A stretch of 64,000 bases of DNA from Sulfitobacter maritimus (lineage in GTDB: Bacteria; Pseudomonadota; Alphaproteobacteria; Rhodobacterales; Rhodobacteraceae). Numbering within the stretch: position 1 is the stretch's first letter; every line of letters begins with the position of its first letter. The translations under genes and the position numbers were made by a program. Location: positions 186,001 to 250,000 of the forward strand of contig NZ_JABVBB010000034.1 of assembly GCF_013346665.1 (NCBI RefSeq). Reading direction: 5' to 3'. Below the pieces are notes generated by a model. It made no database searches and was not told the origin of the DNA. It was given only the letters and a program-made list of their open reading frames with translations. This document shows, piece after piece, positions 1 through 8,173 of the stretch.

Positions 1-795
1 GTGCAGCCGGGTGAAATAGGTGTCAAAGTTGGGCAGGCCGACGTGCTCCAACATGCCAACGCTGACGATGCGGTCAAAGATACCTTGGGTGTCGCGGTAA
101 TCCTCAAGGTGAAATTGCACACGGTCCGACAGCCCTTCGGCCTCAGCGCGGGTGGAGGCGGTGCGCAGTTGGTTTTCCGACAGGGTGATTCCCGTGACCC
201 GCACCCCATGGTCGCGCGCCAGTGTCAGCGCGAGCCCACCCCAGCCGCAGCCGATGTCGAGCACATGCTGGCCCGGCTCTAGGCAGAGTTTCGCGGCGAT
301 ATGGGCTTTCTTGGCCTCCTGCGCGGCTTCGAGCGACATATTGGGGTCGGGGAAATACGCGCAGGAATATTGCATGTCGGTGTCGAGGAAGAGACGGTAA
401 AGCTCGTCCGACAGGTCATAGTGATGGGCTACATTGGCCCGCGCCCGCTGTGGGCCGTTGCGTTGGATGATGCGGCGCAGGTGGTAGCGAAAGCGATCCG
501 ACGAGACGACCCAGGCGGGCATATCGCCCGCAGCGCGGTTGCGCAGCAGCACACGTAGCAGATCGTCAAGACGGGTGTCGATCAGCACCAGCGTGCCGTC
601 CATAAAGGCTTCGCCCAGAGCCAGTTCGGGGTTCAGACAGAGGGCACGCAGGGTGGCGGGGTCATTGATGGCGATTTGCACGGTTTCGCCAATATCCGGG
701 CCGTAATGGCGACTGTCCCCATCGGGGAAGCGCACCAGCAGACGGTCACGCACCATCATGCCGTTGAGCATTTGGTCAAGCAGTCCCTTCCACAT
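1..795 (-). CDS. cfa: Cyclopropane-fatty-acyl-phospholipid synthase family methyltransferase (3' end outside window)
   Basis: The reading frame runs from an ATG at 795 (preceded by AGGAGG at good spacing) to the first base of the window with no stop, so 265 codons of the N-terminal part are visible. It contains the SAM-binding motif DIGCGWGG, followed by GITLSENQL and VSVGMLEHVG, the usual order in cyclopropane fatty acid synthases. These enzymes transfer a methylene group from S-adenosylmethionine onto the double bond of unsaturated acyl chains of membrane phospholipids, at the inner face of the membrane. The full-length family is near 400 residues, so roughly a third is missing because of the window edge, not because of a mutation. 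Related SAM-dependent fatty-acid methyltransferases of the same fold cannot be excluded without the C-terminus. Confidence 0.85.
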   Translation of the reverse strand, partial: MWKGLLDQMLNGMMVRDRLLVRFPDGDSRHYGPDIGETVQIAINDPATLRALCLNPELALGEAFMDGTLVLIDTRLDDLLRVLLRNRAAGDMPAWVVSSDRFRYHLRRIIQRNGPQRARANVAHHYDLSDELYRLFLDTDMQYSCAYFPDPNMSLEAAQEAKKAHIAAKLCLEPGQHVLDIGCGWGGLALTLARDHGVRVTGITLSENQLRTASTRAEAEGLSDRVQFHLEDYRDTQGIFDRIVSVGMLEHVGLPNFDTYFTRLH

Positions 796-875
796 GCCGT
801 CCTCCTGTATTCAACCAGAAGCGCAAGACAGATGTTTGCCGCTATACCCTACCCGAAAAAGCGGTTTTGGTCAAT

Positions 876-1658
876 TCAAGCAGGGTCTTGCGGCAGGTCG
901 GCGTTAAGAAAGACACGCAGGGCGGCTTCGAACTCGCGGGGCTTTTCGGCATGGAGCCAATGGCCCGCGTCGGGGATTTTAGCGAAGCGGGCTTGGGGGA
1001 AGAGCGCTTTGATTGGAGCGCGGTGTTCGGGGCGGACATAGTCGGATGCGCCGCCTGATAGGAACAGCGTCGGGCCGTCGAATTGGCCGGAGACATCCTC
1101 GGGCCAGCCGATGATCTGGGGCATCTCGGCCTCTAACGCGTCGAGGTTGAGACGCCAGCGTTTGCCGGGGATGTCGAGCGACTGGGTGAAGAAGCTTTGC
1201 AAGGCGCGGTCGACCCCGGCTTCGGCCAGTTGCGCTTCGGCATCCGAGCGGCGCTCGACGCGGGCAAGGTCGACGTCGCGCATGGCGTCGATGAACATTT
1301 GCTGCGTGTGGCCATAGGTAACGGGGGCAATGTCAGCGACCACGACGCGGCGCAGCAGGTCGGGGCGGGTGAGGGCGAGCATCATCACCGCTTTGCCGCC
1401 CATGGAGTGGCCGCAGATGTCGACCGGGCCACCGAGGTGTTCGATCAGCTCCGCGAGGTCTTGGGCAAGGTCCGCGTAGCTGTGGCTGTCGTGATGCGGG
1501 CTGTTGCCGTGGTTGCGCATGTCGACCGTCACGGTGCGGCGGCTGTCAGAGAGCCGTTTGGCAATCACGCCCCAGTTGCGGCCCGACCCATAGAGGCCGT
1601 GGACGATGAGCAGGGGTGGGGTGTCGGCGGCTTCGCCATATTCGGTATAATTCAGCAT
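876..1658 (-). CDS. Alpha/beta hydrolase (YbfF-like esterase)
   Basis: A 260-residue single-domain alpha/beta hydrolase. The oxyanion-side motif HGLYGS is at about residues 20-25, the nucleophile elbow GHSMGG at 83-88 (Ser85), and the catalytic His lies in GHWLHAE near residue 237. The DMRNHG segment (46-51) and overall size match the YbfF-type acyl esterase group, which hydrolyses short acyl esters or thioesters; the true substrate cannot be read from the sequence. It has no signal peptide and should be cytoplasmic. The start ATG at 1658 has only a weak ribosome binding site. It lies 80 bases downstream of the cfa start on the same strand and could be transcribed ahead of it. Confidence 0.85.
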   Translation of the reverse strand: MLNYTEYGEAADTPPLLIVHGLYGSGRNWGVIAKRLSDSRRTVTVDMRNHGNSPHHDSHSYADLAQDLAELIEHLGGPVDICGHSMGGKAVMMLALTRPDLLRRVVVADIAPVTYGHTQQMFIDAMRDVDLARVERRSDAEAQLAEAGVDRALQSFFTQSLDIPGKRWRLNLDALEAEMPQIIGWPEDVSGQFDGPTLFLSGGASDYVRPEHRAPIKALFPQARFAKIPDAGHWLHAEKPREFEAALRVFLNADLPQDPA

Positions 1659-1703
1659 GGGGACAAATTACGGCCATTGCAGGCCGGGGGCCAGAGCGAT
1701 TAG

Positions 1704-2087
1704 ATGCGCGCCATGATTGATGCCAATGAATTCACCGCGCGTGCCGAAGCTCTGCGCCCCCAGTTTAAGGAAAAGCTGGGCGTTAAATCGCATGACCTTC
1801 GGCAGGCTTTTATGCGTGCGGGGCGGTCTTTGCCGCGCAAGCTGCGGGCCGATGGGGCCTTGTTGAGCCGGACCGAGCGGGTGGTTGGCAACCCGCATAT
1901 CGCACGGCAGTTGGACGCGGCGCCGGTCTGGGAGGCGTTCGAGCGGGTGAGTGCCTTTCTGCGCGGGGTCGACGTGGGCTATCGCCGTCGCGGACGGTTG
2001 TTGGATATTGCCGCGACGGTGGCGTTTAACCTGATCGTGATCTTCACCGCCTTTGTGCTTTGGCTGTGGTGGCGCGGCTACGTCTGA
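1704..2087 (+). CDS. Hypothetical protein with one C-terminal membrane segment
   Basis: I do not recognise this 127-residue protein. Its N-terminal two thirds are basic and helical-looking (many Arg, Lys, Ala), and residues of about 103-123 form a strongly hydrophobic stretch (IAATVAFNLIVIFTAFVLWLWW) followed only by RGYV. It is therefore probably a tail-anchored inner-membrane protein with a cytoplasmic N-terminal domain. A second ATG three codons in (1713) is an equally plausible start, and neither has a clear Shine-Dalgarno sequence. It is divergent from the hydrolase gene at 1658, separated by 45 bases, and converges on the cupin gene. Codon use resembles its neighbours, which supports it being real. 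Confidence 0.6.
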   Translation: MRAMIDANEFTARAEALRPQFKEKLGVKSHDLRQAFMRAGRSLPRKLRADGALLSRTERVVGNPHIARQLDAAPVWEAFERVSAFLRGVDVGYRRRGRLLDIAATVAFNLIVIFTAFVLWLWWRGYV

Positions 2088-2102
2088 GCCGCGCGGATTG
2101 GC

Positions 2103-2501
2103 TTAGGCTGGGTCGTAGTCTTCGTCTGAGACTTTTTCCAACCATTCGACGGCACCGCCGACTTCCGCTTCTTGCAGAGCGATGTGGGTCATAGCGCTGT
2201 CGGGCGCGGCACCGTGCCAGTGTTTCTCGCCCGCGTCGAACCAGACGACATCGCCTTCGTTGAGGATCTGAATCGGGCCGCCTTCGGTCTGAGCGCGCCC
2301 GGTGCCTTGGGTGACGATGAGCGTTTGGCCCAAGGGGTGGACGTGCCAGGCGGTGCGCGCACCGGGCTGAAAGGTGACGCTAACGCCGCGCAGGCGGGCC
2401 GGGGCGGGGGCAGAGATCAGCGGGGTCATTTTGACGGCGCCGGTGAAGTAGTCTTCGGGGCCGGCTTCACTGGGGCGGCTGTTTGCGGGGTGGACGATCA
2501 T
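2103..2501 (-). CDS. Cupin domain protein
   Basis: A 132-residue single cupin. Motif 1 is visible as G-A-R-T-A-W-H-x-H-P-x-G-Q near residues 47-59 and motif 2 as GDVVWFDAGEKHWHGA near 83-98, giving the His ligands expected for a bound metal ion. The WHVHPLGQ and KHWHGA wording resembles the small Mn-type cupins annotated as carboxymuconolactone-decarboxylase-associated or hydroxynitrile-lyase-like proteins; a catalytic role is not established by the sequence. It has an AGGAG site just before its ATG at 2501. It converges with the 1704 gene, 15 bases apart. Upstream of it lies a 414-base non-coding stretch that holds a dispersed repeat. Confidence 0.8.
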   Translation of the reverse strand: MIVHPANSRPSEAGPEDYFTGAVKMTPLISAPAPARLRGVSVTFQPGARTAWHVHPLGQTLIVTQGTGRAQTEGGPIQILNEGDVVWFDAGEKHWHGAAPDSAMTHIALQEAEVGGAVEWLEKVSDEDYDPA

Positions 2502-2571
2502 ATGGGTTCTCCTTTGGGGGAGAATGTGGCGCGGTGGTGGGGGATCGGCAAGGGGGTGACCTGCGCTGGTC

Positions 2572-2740
2572 GCCCGGAATCAAGGCGCCCCGCGCCGCCG
2601 GGCAGCGCCCGACCGCCCCCTGGGCGGGCGCTTTTGCTACCGGGCAAATCATACTCGGCGCACATCATGGTTGAGAAATAAAGGGGTTGGAACGGTTGTT
2701 TCGATGCCCACCCGCGGTCGGGCGCTGCCCGGCTTTCTTC
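2572..2740. repeat. Dispersed intergenic element, family A copy 1
   Basis: Two arms, GCCGGGCAGCGCCCGACCG (2597-2615) and its exact reverse complement (2715-2733), flank 99 bases. The left arm also overlaps a second hairpin: AGCGCCCG (2604-2611) pairs with CGGGCGCT (2625-2632), followed by TTT, like an intrinsic terminator read on the plus strand. A related copy is at 61478-61652. The rest of the 2502-2915 gap between the cupin and glyA genes contains a run of nine or ten C residues near 2776 and no convincing reading frame. Confidence 0.75.
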
Positions 2741-2879
2741 CGTATCACCCAGTGACGCGCCGACCATCGCCCTTCCCCCCCCCAAAGCGCATTTGTGCAG
2801 CGTTCGGGTAGCCCCGCGCGGTGAGCGATTTAGGGAGGCATCTGGCAGCCAGCGGACGTCAGAACGCCCGCCAGGGAGG

Positions 2880-2905
2880 GCGATACCCTGCGCGCTGGGT
2901 ATCGC
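2880..2905 (-). terminator. Stem-loop after glyA
   Basis: GCGATACCC (2880-2888) and GGGTATCGC (2897-2905) form a perfect 9-bp stem with an 8-base loop, 10 bases beyond the glyA stop. There is no T-run on the minus strand, so it may protect or pause the transcript instead of ending it intrinsically. Confidence 0.5.
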
Positions 2906-2915
2906 TCCGTTTGCT

Positions 2916-4193
2916 TTACAGCTTCGGGTACATCGGGAAACCTGCGCAAAGCGCCTCAACCTCAGCCGCGACCTTGGCCTCAACCTCGGCATTGCCATCG
3001 GCGCCATTGGCGGCCAGACCATCGACCACTTCGATGATCCAATCCGCGATCTGGCGGAACTCGGCCTCACCAAAGCCGCGAGTGGTGCCAGCGGGGGAGC
3101 CCAGACGGATGCCGGAGGTCACCATGGGCTTTTCAGGATCAAACGGCACGCCGTTCTTGTTGCAGGTGATATGTGCCCGGCCCAGCGCCTTTTCCGTGTC
3201 GTTGCCTTTGACACCTTTGGGGCGCAGGTCCACCAGCACCACATGGGTGTCGGTGCCGTGGGTCACGGTGTCGAGCCCGCCTTTGATCAACTGATCCGAC
3301 AGCGCCTGCGCATTGGCGATGACCTGTTTGGCGTAGTCTTTGAACGACGGATCCAGCGCCTCGCCAAAGGCCACGGCTTTGGCTGCGATCACATGCATCA
3401 AGGGGCCGCCCTGAATGCCGGGGAAAATGGCGGAGTTAATCTTTTTCGACAGCGCCGCGTCATTGGTCAGGATCATGCCGCCGCGCGGGCCGCGCAGGGT
3501 TTTGTGGGTGGTGGTCGTCGCGACATGGGCATGCGGGAAGGGCGAGGGATGCTCGCCCGCGGCCACGAGACCCGCGAAATGCGCCATGTCGACCAACAGA
3601 TAGGCACCCACGCTGTCGGCAATCTCGCGCATTTTGGCAAAGTCGATCTGGCGCGGGATGGCAGAACCACCGGCGATGATCATTTTGGGCTGATGCTCGG
3701 CGGCCAGTTCGGCAACCTGATCGTAGTCCAGCAGGTTGTCTTGCTTGCGCACACCATATTGTACGGCGTTGAACCATTTGCCGGACTGGTTCGGCTTGGC
3801 GCCGTGGGTCAGGTGGCCACCGGCATCAAGGCTCATGCCCAGAATGGTGTCGCCCGGTTGCAGGAGCGCGGTGAAGACGCCTTGGTTCGCTTGGCTGCCG
3901 GAGTTCGGCTGGACGTTGGCAAATTGGCAGTCGAACAGCTTGCAGGCCCGTTCAATCGCGAGGTTTTCGGCCACGTCGACATGCTCGCAACCGCCATAGT
4001 AGCGCCGACCCGGATAGCCTTCGGCGTATTTGTTGGTCATGATGCTGCCCTGCGCTTCGAGCACCGCAGTGGAGACAATGTTCTCGCTGGCGATCAGTTC
4101 GATCTCATCGCGCTGGCGGCCCAGTTCGTCGCGGATGGAGGCGGCGATGGCGGGGTCGGAGTCAGCAAGGGATCTGGTGAAGAAATCGGACAT
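2916..4193 (-). CDS. glyA: Serine hydroxymethyltransferase
   Basis: A 425-residue PLP enzyme that interconverts serine plus tetrahydrofolate with glycine plus 5,10-methylene-tetrahydrofolate, the main source of one-carbon units. Family signatures are intact: [10 protein letters not shown] near residue 31, [15 protein letters not shown] near 58, DMAHFAGL near 200, and the PLP-lysine motif [14 protein letters not shown] at about 230-240. The open frame extends upstream to 4679, but homology begins at MSDFFTRSL, and the ATG at 4193 has a GAGGAA site 7 bases before it. It is divergent from nadK, and the shared 183-base spacer holds a direct repeat that may be regulatory. The C-terminus ends in FPMYPKL as is usual for the alphaproteobacterial enzyme. 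Confidence 0.97.
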   Translation of the reverse strand: MSDFFTRSLADSDPAIAASIRDELGRQRDEIELIASENIVSTAVLEAQGSIMTNKYAEGYPGRRYYGGCEHVDVAENLAIERACKLFDCQFANVQPNSGSQANQGVFTALLQPGDTILGMSLDAGGHLTHGAKPNQSGKWFNAVQYGVRKQDNLLDYDQVAELAAEHQPKMIIAGGSAIPRQIDFAKMREIADSVGAYLLVDMAHFAGLVAAGEHPSPFPHAHVATTTTHKTLRGPRGGMILTNDAALSKKINSAIFPGIQGGPLMHVIAAKAVAFGEALDPSFKDYAKQVIANAQALSDQLIKGGLDTVTHGTDTHVVLVDLRPKGVKGNDTEKALGRAHITCNKNGVPFDPEKPMVTSGIRLGSPAGTTRGFGEAEFRQIADWIIEVVDGLAANGADGNAEVEAKVAAEVEALCAGFPMYPKL

Positions 4194-4232
4194 CTGGGGT
4201 TCCTCATTGGGGGCAGGTTGCGCGTGTTGCCT

Positions 4233-4357
4233 ATCGGAAACTTTGCAAAAGGTGAAGGCTGGAAACCGACCATGTGCAAGATATGTGCGGCAACGCTGGT
4301 GGTATGCGGAATAATGTGATTGTTTTGGCTGCAAATGCCGACCATCGGAAACTTTGC
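4233..4357. promoter_or_regulatory. Divergent glyA-nadK region with 14-base direct repeat
   Basis: The sequence ATCGGAAACTTTGC occurs at 4233-4246 and again at 4344-4357, with identical orientation and starts 111 bases apart. The second copy is also inside a longer GCAAA...TTTGC dyad (4331-4357). The region separates glyA from nadK and must hold both promoters. The repeat could be a pair of operator half-regions; no regulator is identified. Confidence 0.45.
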
Positions 4358-4376
4358 TCCCGGATAGATCACCCAC

Positions 4377-5138
4377 ATGACGCAGAAAATCGCTTTTGTC
4401 GCCAGCCGTGCCAGCGTCGCCCAGACCGCACGCGCCGCTTTGATCGGGCGCTATGGGGATGTGCCGCTGAGCCAAGCGGAGGTGATCGTCGCGCTGGGCG
4501 GGGACGGCTTTATGCTGCATACGCTGCATGACACCCAAGAGCTTGACGTGCCGGTCTATGGGATGAACCGAGGGACCATCGGGTTCTTGATGAACGAATA
4601 CCACGAGGGCGAGTTGCAAGAGCGGCTGGCCGCAGCGGAAGAGGCGGTCATTAACCCGCTGGTGATGCAGGCCACCCACCTTGATGGGCGCACGTCAAGG
4701 GCGCTGGCGATCAATGAGGTGTCATTGCTGCGGGCGGGGCCGCAGGCGGCGAAGCTGCGGATCACGATTGATGGGCGGCAGCGGATGGAGGAGCTGGTCT
4801 GCGACGGGGCGCTCGTGGCCACGCCTGCGGGATCGACCGCCTATAACTACTCCGCCCATGGGCCGATCCTGCCGATTGGGGCGGATGTCTTGGCGCTGAC
4901 CCCGATTGCGGCGTTCCGGCCCCGGCGCTGGCGGGGGGCGTTGCTGCCTAAAGGGGCGACGGTGCGGTTTGACGTGCTAGAAGTGGATAAACGGCCCGTC
5001 ATGGCGGATGCGGATGGCAAGTCGCACCGGAATGTGGCGCGGGTGGAGGTGACTTCGAACCCCAAGATCACGCATCGGATATTGTTTGATCCCGGCCATG
5101 GATTGGAAGAGCGGCTGATTTCAGAGCAATTTAACTAA
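4377..5138 (+). CDS. nadK: NAD kinase
   Basis: A 253-residue protein with the GGDG phosphate-binding motif at residues 41-44, the NE (AINEV) motif near 114, and the GSTAY segment near 151, all diagnostic of NAD kinases. It phosphorylates NAD to NADP using ATP or polyphosphate in the cytoplasm, setting the NADP(H) pool. The length is a little short, as is usual for alphaproteobacterial NadK. The start ATG at 4377 lacks a strong ribosome binding site. The gene stands alone, with a hairpin (5167-5190) shortly after its stop, and is divergent from glyA. Having an NADP-forming kinase next to one-carbon metabolism is probably incidental. Confidence 0.95.
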   Translation: MTQKIAFVASRASVAQTARAALIGRYGDVPLSQAEVIVALGGDGFMLHTLHDTQELDVPVYGMNRGTIGFLMNEYHEGELQERLAAAEEAVINPLVMQATHLDGRTSRALAINEVSLLRAGPQAAKLRITIDGRQRMEELVCDGALVATPAGSTAYNYSAHGPILPIGADVLALTPIAAFRPRRWRGALLPKGATVRFDVLEVDKRPVMADADGKSHRNVARVEVTSNPKITHRILFDPGHGLEERLISEQFN

Positions 5139-5166
5139 ATCGGTTATTTGCGGTGAGGGTCGTGCC

Positions 5167-5190
5167 GAGCGGCGGGGCGAAGCGCCGCTC
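5167..5190 (+). terminator. Stem-loop after nadK
   Basis: GAGCGGCG (5167-5174) and CGCCGCTC (5183-5190) form a perfect 8-bp GC-rich stem with an 8-base loop, 29 bases after the nadK stop. No T-run follows (AAGGAGG instead), so intrinsic termination is only possible. Confidence 0.4.
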
Positions 5191-5266
5191 AAGGAGGGGG
5201 CGAGGCGGCGCTGCCCGCCTGCGGAGAAGGGGGGGCAGCACCTTTCCGCCGTTTCCCCTTAGGGTA

Positions 5267-5292
5267 GGAACCCCAGACTCCCCCTTCGCGTT
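5267..5292 (+). promoter_or_regulatory. EcfG-like promoter upstream of csbD
   Basis: GGAAC (5267-5271), 17 bases, then CGTT (5289-5292). This equals the published general-stress (EcfG) promoter consensus of alphaproteobacteria, GGAAC-N16/17-CGTT. It sits 55 bases before the start of a CsbD gene, a classic stress-response target. No PhyR, NepR or EcfG gene is in the window. Confidence 0.5.
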
Positions 5293-5346
5293 ATCTCTTT
5301 GAAAGCGGCATGTACGCTTCAAACAGCCAATGAAAGGTGACGAGCT

Positions 5347-5544
5347 ATGAACTGGGATCGTATCGAAGGCAATTGGAAGCAGATGACCGGCGCGGCAAAA
5401 GCGCAGTGGGGCGATCTGACGGACGACGAAATCACAGAGACCCGCGGCAACCGCGAAAAACTGGTTGGCAAAGTTCAGGAGCGCTATGGAATCGAAAAGG
5501 ATGAGGCCGAGCGTCAAGTCGATGAATTTGCTTCTAAATACTGA
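5347..5544 (+). CDS. CsbD family stress protein
   Basis: A 65-residue charged protein starting MNWDRIEGNWKQ, which is the start of CsbD-family proteins, and containing WGDLTDDEI and the Gly-Asn-Arg-Glu turn (RGNREKLVGKVQERYG) of that family. These small cytoplasmic proteins are induced by general stress in many bacteria; their biochemical role is unknown. An AAAGGTGACGAGCT stretch precedes the ATG at 5347. The gene is monocistronic: a candidate stress promoter lies upstream and a strong terminator follows 22 bases after the stop. About half of its residues are charged. Confidence 0.9.
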   Translation: MNWDRIEGNWKQMTGAAKAQWGDLTDDEITETRGNREKLVGKVQERYGIEKDEAERQVDEFASKY

Positions 5545-5565
5545 GTAGCGGCGAGATCGCGAATT

Positions 5566-5596
5566 GAAAAAGGCGCCCCGAAAGGGCGCCTTTTGT
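5566..5596 (+). terminator. Intrinsic terminator of csbD, probably bidirectional
   Basis: AAAGGCGCCC (5569-5578) pairs with GGGCGCCTTT (5584-5593) around a tight CGAAA loop, with an A-run before and TTTTGTCTTT after the stem. The symmetrical A and T runs suit termination of csbD from the left and of the minus-strand polyamine operon, which ends at 5619, from the right. Confidence 0.9.
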
Positions 5597-5618
5597 CTTT
5601 GAGCAGGCTGGTTGAACC

Positions 5619-6860
5619 TTAGGCCCGGTGCCATTCCCGATCGCCCTTGTCGTCCTTCACGCGGGTCGGCAGGCCGATGTTATCCAGCAAGGAGAAGAGC
5701 GGCTTGGGGTCCAGTTCTTCGACATTAACCATAGTGCCGGTGTCATAGGTGCCCTCTGCGATCAGCAGGGCAAAGGCCACGGGCGGCACGCCTGCGGTGT
5801 AGGAAATGCCCTGAGAGCCGACCTCGTTATAGGCGTCTTTGTGATCGGCCACGTTATAAACGAAAACCTCAACCTCTTCGCCGTCCTTCACACCTTTGAC
5901 CAGATCGCCAATGCAGGTCTTGCCGGTGTAGTTCGGGGCAAGGCTGGAGGGGTCGGGCAATACGGCTTTCACGACCTTCAGCGGCACAACTTCCAGCCCT
6001 TCGGCAGTGGTTACCGGCTGTTCGGACAGCAGCCCGAGGTTCTGCAAAACGGTGAAAACGTTAATGTAGTGATCGCCAAAGCCCATCCAGAAGCGCACAT
6101 CGGCCTGCGGGTAGTTGGCGGCCAGCGAATGCACCTCGTCATGGCCCGACATATAGGCCTTTTGCTTGCCGACGACGGGCAGGTCCCATTCGCGACCTAC
6201 TTCGAACATCTTGTTCTCTTTCCACTCGCCTTCCTGCCAGCTGTAAACGGTGCCGGTGAATTCGCGGAAGTTGATTTCGGGGTCGAAGTTGGTCGAGAAA
6301 TACTTGCCGTGATCGCCTGCGTTGATGTCGACGATGTCGATGGATTTCACTTCGTCCATGAATTCATCAATGGCGAAACGGGCGAAGGCGTTGACCATGC
6401 CGGGATCGAAGCCAGCGCCCAAGATCGCGGTCACGCCGGCTTCGGCGCAGGCCTCGCGGCGCTTCCATTCGTAGTTGCCATACCACGGCGGGGTCTCGCA
6501 GATTTTGCGGGGGTCTTCGTGAATCGCGGTGTCGATATAGGCGGCACCGGTCTGGATGCAGGCTTCGAGCACGGTCATGTTTACGAAGGGGGAGCCGACG
6601 TTGATGACGATCTGGCAGCCGGTGTCTTTGATGAGCGCGGCGACGGCGGCGGTGTCCATGCCGTCGACCTCGTGTGCTTTGAACAGGCCGTCCTGTTTCA
6701 TCGCGTTTTTCTCATGCACGCTGGCGATGATCGCCTCACATTTGGAGACCGTGCGGCTCGCGATATGCAGGTCGCCCAATTTATCGTTATTCTGTGCGCA
6801 TTTATGCGCCACAACCTGTGCGACGCCGCCCGCGCCGATGATAAGAACATTGCGTTTCAT
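5619..6860 (-). CDS. Carboxynorspermidine dehydrogenase (saccharopine dehydrogenase family)
   Basis: A 413-residue NADPH-type reductase. The Rossmann motif GAGGVAQVVAHKCAQ is at residues 9-23 and the saccharopine-dehydrogenase fold continues with INVGSPF, YIDTAIHE and GAGFDPGM. It condenses L-aspartate semialdehyde with a diamine (putrescine or diaminopropane) to give carboxyspermidine or carboxynorspermidine. The decarboxylase for that product is encoded immediately upstream (nspC, 20-base gap), which fixes the function better than homology alone. The frame is open to 6884, but MKRNVLIIGAGG at 6860 with an AGAGAGG site is the natural start. The pair would make spermidine without S-adenosylmethionine decarboxylase, as known in several bacteria. 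Confidence 0.92.
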   Translation of the reverse strand: MKRNVLIIGAGGVAQVVAHKCAQNNDKLGDLHIASRTVSKCEAIIASVHEKNAMKQDGLFKAHEVDGMDTAAVAALIKDTGCQIVINVGSPFVNMTVLEACIQTGAAYIDTAIHEDPRKICETPPWYGNYEWKRREACAEAGVTAILGAGFDPGMVNAFARFAIDEFMDEVKSIDIVDINAGDHGKYFSTNFDPEINFREFTGTVYSWQEGEWKENKMFEVGREWDLPVVGKQKAYMSGHDEVHSLAANYPQADVRFWMGFGDHYINVFTVLQNLGLLSEQPVTTAEGLEVVPLKVVKAVLPDPSSLAPNYTGKTCIGDLVKGVKDGEEVEVFVYNVADHKDAYNEVGSQGISYTAGVPPVAFALLIAEGTYDTGTMVNVEELDPKPLFSLLDNIGLPTRVKDDKGDREWHRA

Positions 6861-6880
6861 GTAGGGTACCTCTCTCAATG

Positions 6881-7975
6881 TCACGACAGGGCGGCGGCGA
6901 AATCGTCATAGTCGAAATCGCGCACCATTCGGGTGGTTCCGTCCAACTCGCGGATGGCGATGCTGGGCATCTTGACGCCGTTGAACCAGTTTTTCTTGAC
7001 CATCGTGTAGCCAGCGGCGTCTTGGAACGAGAGCCGGTCACCGGCTTTCAGCGGCGCGTCAAAGCGGAACTCGCCAAAGATATCGCCCGCAAGGCAGGAT
7101 TTGCCGCAAATCATCCATTCGTGGTCGCCCGCGTCGGGGGCGATCTTGGCCGGTTCGCGGTAGATCAGCAGGTCGAGCATATGCGCTTCGATGGAACTGT
7201 CTACGATGGCGAGGTTCTTGCCGTTGAACATCGTGTCGAGCACGGTGACTTCCAGCGTCGCGGCTCCGGTGATCGCGGCTTCGCCCGGTTCAAGATAGAC
7301 CTGCACGCCAAAGGCTTCGGCAAAGGATTTCAGGCGCAGGGCGAGGCGGTCGAGCGGGTAGTCTTCGCCGGTGAAATGGATGCCGCCGCCGAGGCTGATC
7401 CACTGCATTTTGTCGAGCACCGCGCCAAAGCGGTCTTCGATCAGGGTGAGCATCTCATCGAAACGCTCGAAACTGTCGTTCTCGCAGTTGTTGTGGAACA
7501 TCAGGCCAGTGATGCGGTCCGCGACAGCGTCGATCTCTGCCGGGTCATGTTCGCCCAATCGGCTAAAGGGCCGCGCAGGGTCGGCGAGGTCGAAGTCCGA
7601 GGTCGAGACGCCCGGGTTCACGCGCAAGCCGCGAATGTGGCCTTGGGACTGCGCATCGAACCTGTTGAGCTGGCCGATAGAGTTAAAGATGATCTTGTCA
7701 GCATGGCTCAGGACTTCGTCGATCTCATCTTCGGCATAGGCCACGGAATAGGCGTGAGTCTCACCGGGGAATTTCTCGGCCCCCAGCCGCACCTCGTAAA
7801 GCGAAGAGGAGGTCGAGCCGTCCATATACTCGGACATGAAATCAAAGACCGACCATGTCGCGAAACATTTCAGCGCCAGCAGGCAACGCGCACCGGAAAG
7901 CGCGCGGAGCCGGGCGATCTTTTCCATGTTGGTTTGCAACCGGGATTTGTCGATCAGATAATAGGGTGTCTGCAC
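6881..7975 (-). CDS. nspC: Carboxynorspermidine decarboxylase
   Basis: A PLP-dependent fold-III decarboxylase of about 364 residues. Visible motifs are TPYYLIDKSRL at the N-terminus, the PLP-lysine region RCLLALKCFATWSVF near residue 35, HNNCEND, and GGGIHFTGEDYP, all typical of NspC. It removes CO2 from carboxy(nor)spermidine to give spermidine or norspermidine. I chose the GTG at 7975 because AAAGG lies 7 bases before it and homology begins at once; an upstream ATG at 8017 (378 residues) has no clear ribosome binding site. It is the first gene of a two-gene operon with the dehydrogenase. Upstream lies a 198-base gap before prpE, with a GC-rich imperfect hairpin near 8092-8122. Confidence 0.92.
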   Translation of the reverse strand: MQTPYYLIDKSRLQTNMEKIARLRALSGARCLLALKCFATWSVFDFMSEYMDGSTSSSLYEVRLGAEKFPGETHAYSVAYAEDEIDEVLSHADKIIFNSIGQLNRFDAQSQGHIRGLRVNPGVSTSDFDLADPARPFSRLGEHDPAEIDAVADRITGLMFHNNCENDSFERFDEMLTLIEDRFGAVLDKMQWISLGGGIHFTGEDYPLDRLALRLKSFAEAFGVQVYLEPGEAAITGAATLEVTVLDTMFNGKNLAIVDSSIEAHMLDLLIYREPAKIAPDAGDHEWMICGKSCLAGDIFGEFRFDAPLKAGDRLSFQDAAGYTMVKKNWFNGVKMPSIAIRELDGTTRMVRDFDYDDFAAALS

Positions 7976-8173
7976 TGTCAAACCTTTCTGGGCCGCGCCC
8001 GCCGAACCTGTCGTCATGGTCTGCGCCGAGATGGTGCATTGCGGGGGCGCTTCGCATATTTTGGCCGCAGCCTGCAATTCAAAAAACGCCACCGGGCGCC
8101 GAAGATGCCGACGGCGCGCCCGCTAAGGGTAGGGGCCGCGCCGCCGGGGGCAAGCGCGACCTATGTTGACGGC

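Noticed and set aside
2793..4319. A 508-residue plus-strand open frame antisense to glyA
   Set aside because: It lies wholly over glyA, has no family motifs and no ribosome binding site; GC-rich codon bias opens such frames.
4194..4376. A riboswitch upstream of glyA
   Set aside because: I could not match the sequence to a known glycine, SAM/SAH or tetrahydrofolate riboswitch core; only the direct repeat is supported.
5139..5266. A third copy of the family A element near nadK
   Set aside because: There is GC-rich hairpin sequence and a GGCGGCGCTGCCCG stretch, but it does not align beyond about 14 bases with either copy.
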